Origin: Pseudomonadota bacterium
Lineage (GTDB): Bacteria > Pseudomonadota > Alphaproteobacteria > Sphingomonadales > Sphingomonadaceae
Length of the DNA stretch: 6,971 nt
Assembly (NCBI GenBank): GCA_023422695.1
Contig: JAFAGN010000091.1
Span: 1 to 6,971 of the forward strand
Direction: 5' to 3'
Each line of letters starts with the position of its first letter. Within the stretch, counting starts at the first letter, position 1. The notes under the pieces were generated by a model. That model was not told the DNA's origin and did not search any database. It saw only the letters and a list, made by a program, of their open reading frames with translations. Shown one piece after another: positions 6,580 through 6,971 of the stretch. A program made the translations under genes and the position numbers.

Positions 6580-6683
6580 CCGTTCGTGTCGAGCGAAGTC
6601 GAGACACGCTCTTGGTTGCGCGCGGCGTCAAAGTGTCTCGACCCTTCGACTGGCTCAGGACAGGCTTCGCTCGACACGAACGG
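6580..6683. repeat. Composite inverted repeat (family A palindrome with a 23-nt insert)
   Basis: The left arm 6580-6608 is identical to positions 1-29. The right arm is split: GTGTCTCGA at 6633-6641 and the remaining 19 nt at 6665-6683, separated by 23 extra nt (6642-6664). The insert begins CCCTTCGACTGGCTCAGGA, which matches 16 of 19 positions of CCCTTCGACAAGCTCAGGG in the family C palindrome (3779-3797). The element lies 15 nt after the glyS stop codon. It could fold as a 28-bp stem with a one-sided bulge. Confidence 0.88.
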
Positions 6684-6698
6684 AATGATAGGTTGGCC

Positions 6699-6971
6699 TT
6701 ACCCCTCGATCTTCGAAAAATCGGCGACGCCATGCACCGCGCCGGTAAATCGGGCGAGCAGGCCAAGCCGATACGCGCGCACCGCTTCGTCGGGGTCGTT
6801 GACCATCACGCCCTCGAAAAAGGCATCGATCGGCGCGCGCAACGATGCCAGCGCGGCCATGGCGTCGGTGAAGCGTTCGTCGGCGACGGCGGTGGAAGCG
6901 GCGGGTTCGGCGGTATCGAGCGCGGCGAGGAGCGCGCGATCCACATCCGTCGCCCCCGCGAAGGCGGGGGC
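6699..6971 (-). CDS. glyS: Glycyl-tRNA synthetase beta subunit, C-terminal fragment (cut by window edge)
   Basis: The last 90 codons of a gene entering from beyond 6971. The alpha2beta2-type bacterial GlyRS charges tRNA-Gly; the beta chain C-terminal region contributes to tRNA recognition. The sequence ERFTDAMAALASLRAPIDAF, followed by FEGVMVNDPDEAVRAYRLGLLARF and the closing VADFSKIEG, is the characteristic GlyS tail with its conserved LRAPID-FF and VN motifs. The frame ends at TAA (6699-6701). The GTG at 6944 is not a real start: the frame stays open to the edge, and the family is about 690 aa long. The first visible residues, APAFAGATDVD, come from a GC palindrome read in frame, in the region where GlyS proteins have a variable linker. 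The alpha-chain gene glyQ is expected upstream outside the window. Confidence 0.93.
   Translation of the reverse strand, partial: APAFAGATDVDRALLAALDTAEPAASTAVADERFTDAMAALASLRAPIDAFFEGVMVNDPDEAVRAYRLGLLARFTGAVHGVADFSKIEG
6952..6971. repeat. GC hairpin repeat (family D) inside the glyS reading frame
   Basis: GCCCCCGC (6952-6959) pairs perfectly with GCGGGGGC (6964-6971) around a 4-nt loop GAAG. The window ends exactly at the last paired base, so the full size is unknown. On the minus strand it reads through as PAFAGATD, a phrase known from spurious translations of a dispersed alphaproteobacterial repeat. Here it lies in the frame of a real gene. Confidence 0.6.

Noticed and set aside
1..6683. 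The palindromes as a CRISPR array or insertion-sequence ends
   Set aside because: There is no regular spacing with unique spacers and no transposase gene. The elements are isolated, belong to different families and lie in separate gaps.
6575..6766. A 63-codon minus-strand frame in the glyS-ppdK gap
   Set aside because: Its sequence, with VLSQSKG and RLRSTRTG, is a direct translation of the composite palindrome plus glyS DNA in the wrong frame.

Overview
The window is GC-rich, densely packed bacterial DNA with every recognisable gene on the minus strand. Protein similarity and the dispersed palindromes point to an alphaproteobacterium of the Sphingomonadales (Sphingomonas/Sphingopyxis type). 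The palindromes give the familiar spurious translations such as SPELVEG, STSSG and RLRSTRTE. This placement rests on recognition, not on a search.

In order of transcription (high to low coordinate): the 3' end of glyS (glycyl-tRNA synthetase beta chain, cut by the window edge); a gap with a composite palindrome and the ppdK leader; ppdK (pyruvate, phosphate dikinase); a gap holding a perfect 27-bp palindrome; two small membrane-anchored proteins of the DUF1214 and DUF1254 families, 1 nt apart; a tRNA-Arg(ACG); a PuuD/SpuA-type gamma-glutamyl-GABA hydrolase; a 19-codon stub overlapping the hydrolase stop codon; a gap with two inverted copies of a GGGAGGGG hairpin; a SpuC-type class III aminotransferase; and a final perfect 29-bp palindrome at the window edge.

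The genes form functional islands. The hydrolase and aminotransferase look like a polyamine (putrescine) utilisation pair: the aminotransferase deaminates the diamine and the hydrolase releases GABA from its gamma-glutamyl conjugate. The glutamine-synthetase-like ligase often found with them is not visible here. PpdK interconverts pyruvate and phosphoenolpyruvate and follows glyS with no obvious metabolic link. The DUF1214/DUF1254 pair is probably one two-gene operon of unknown function.

I see no mobile element gene, CRISPR array, phage or defence system, and no convincing new multi-gene system. The most interesting signals are small: palindromes of several families sit 7 to 15 nt after stop codons, one palindrome appears to be read in frame inside glyS, one carries a 23-nt insert related to another family, and the coupled stub after puuD may be the scar of a lost gene.
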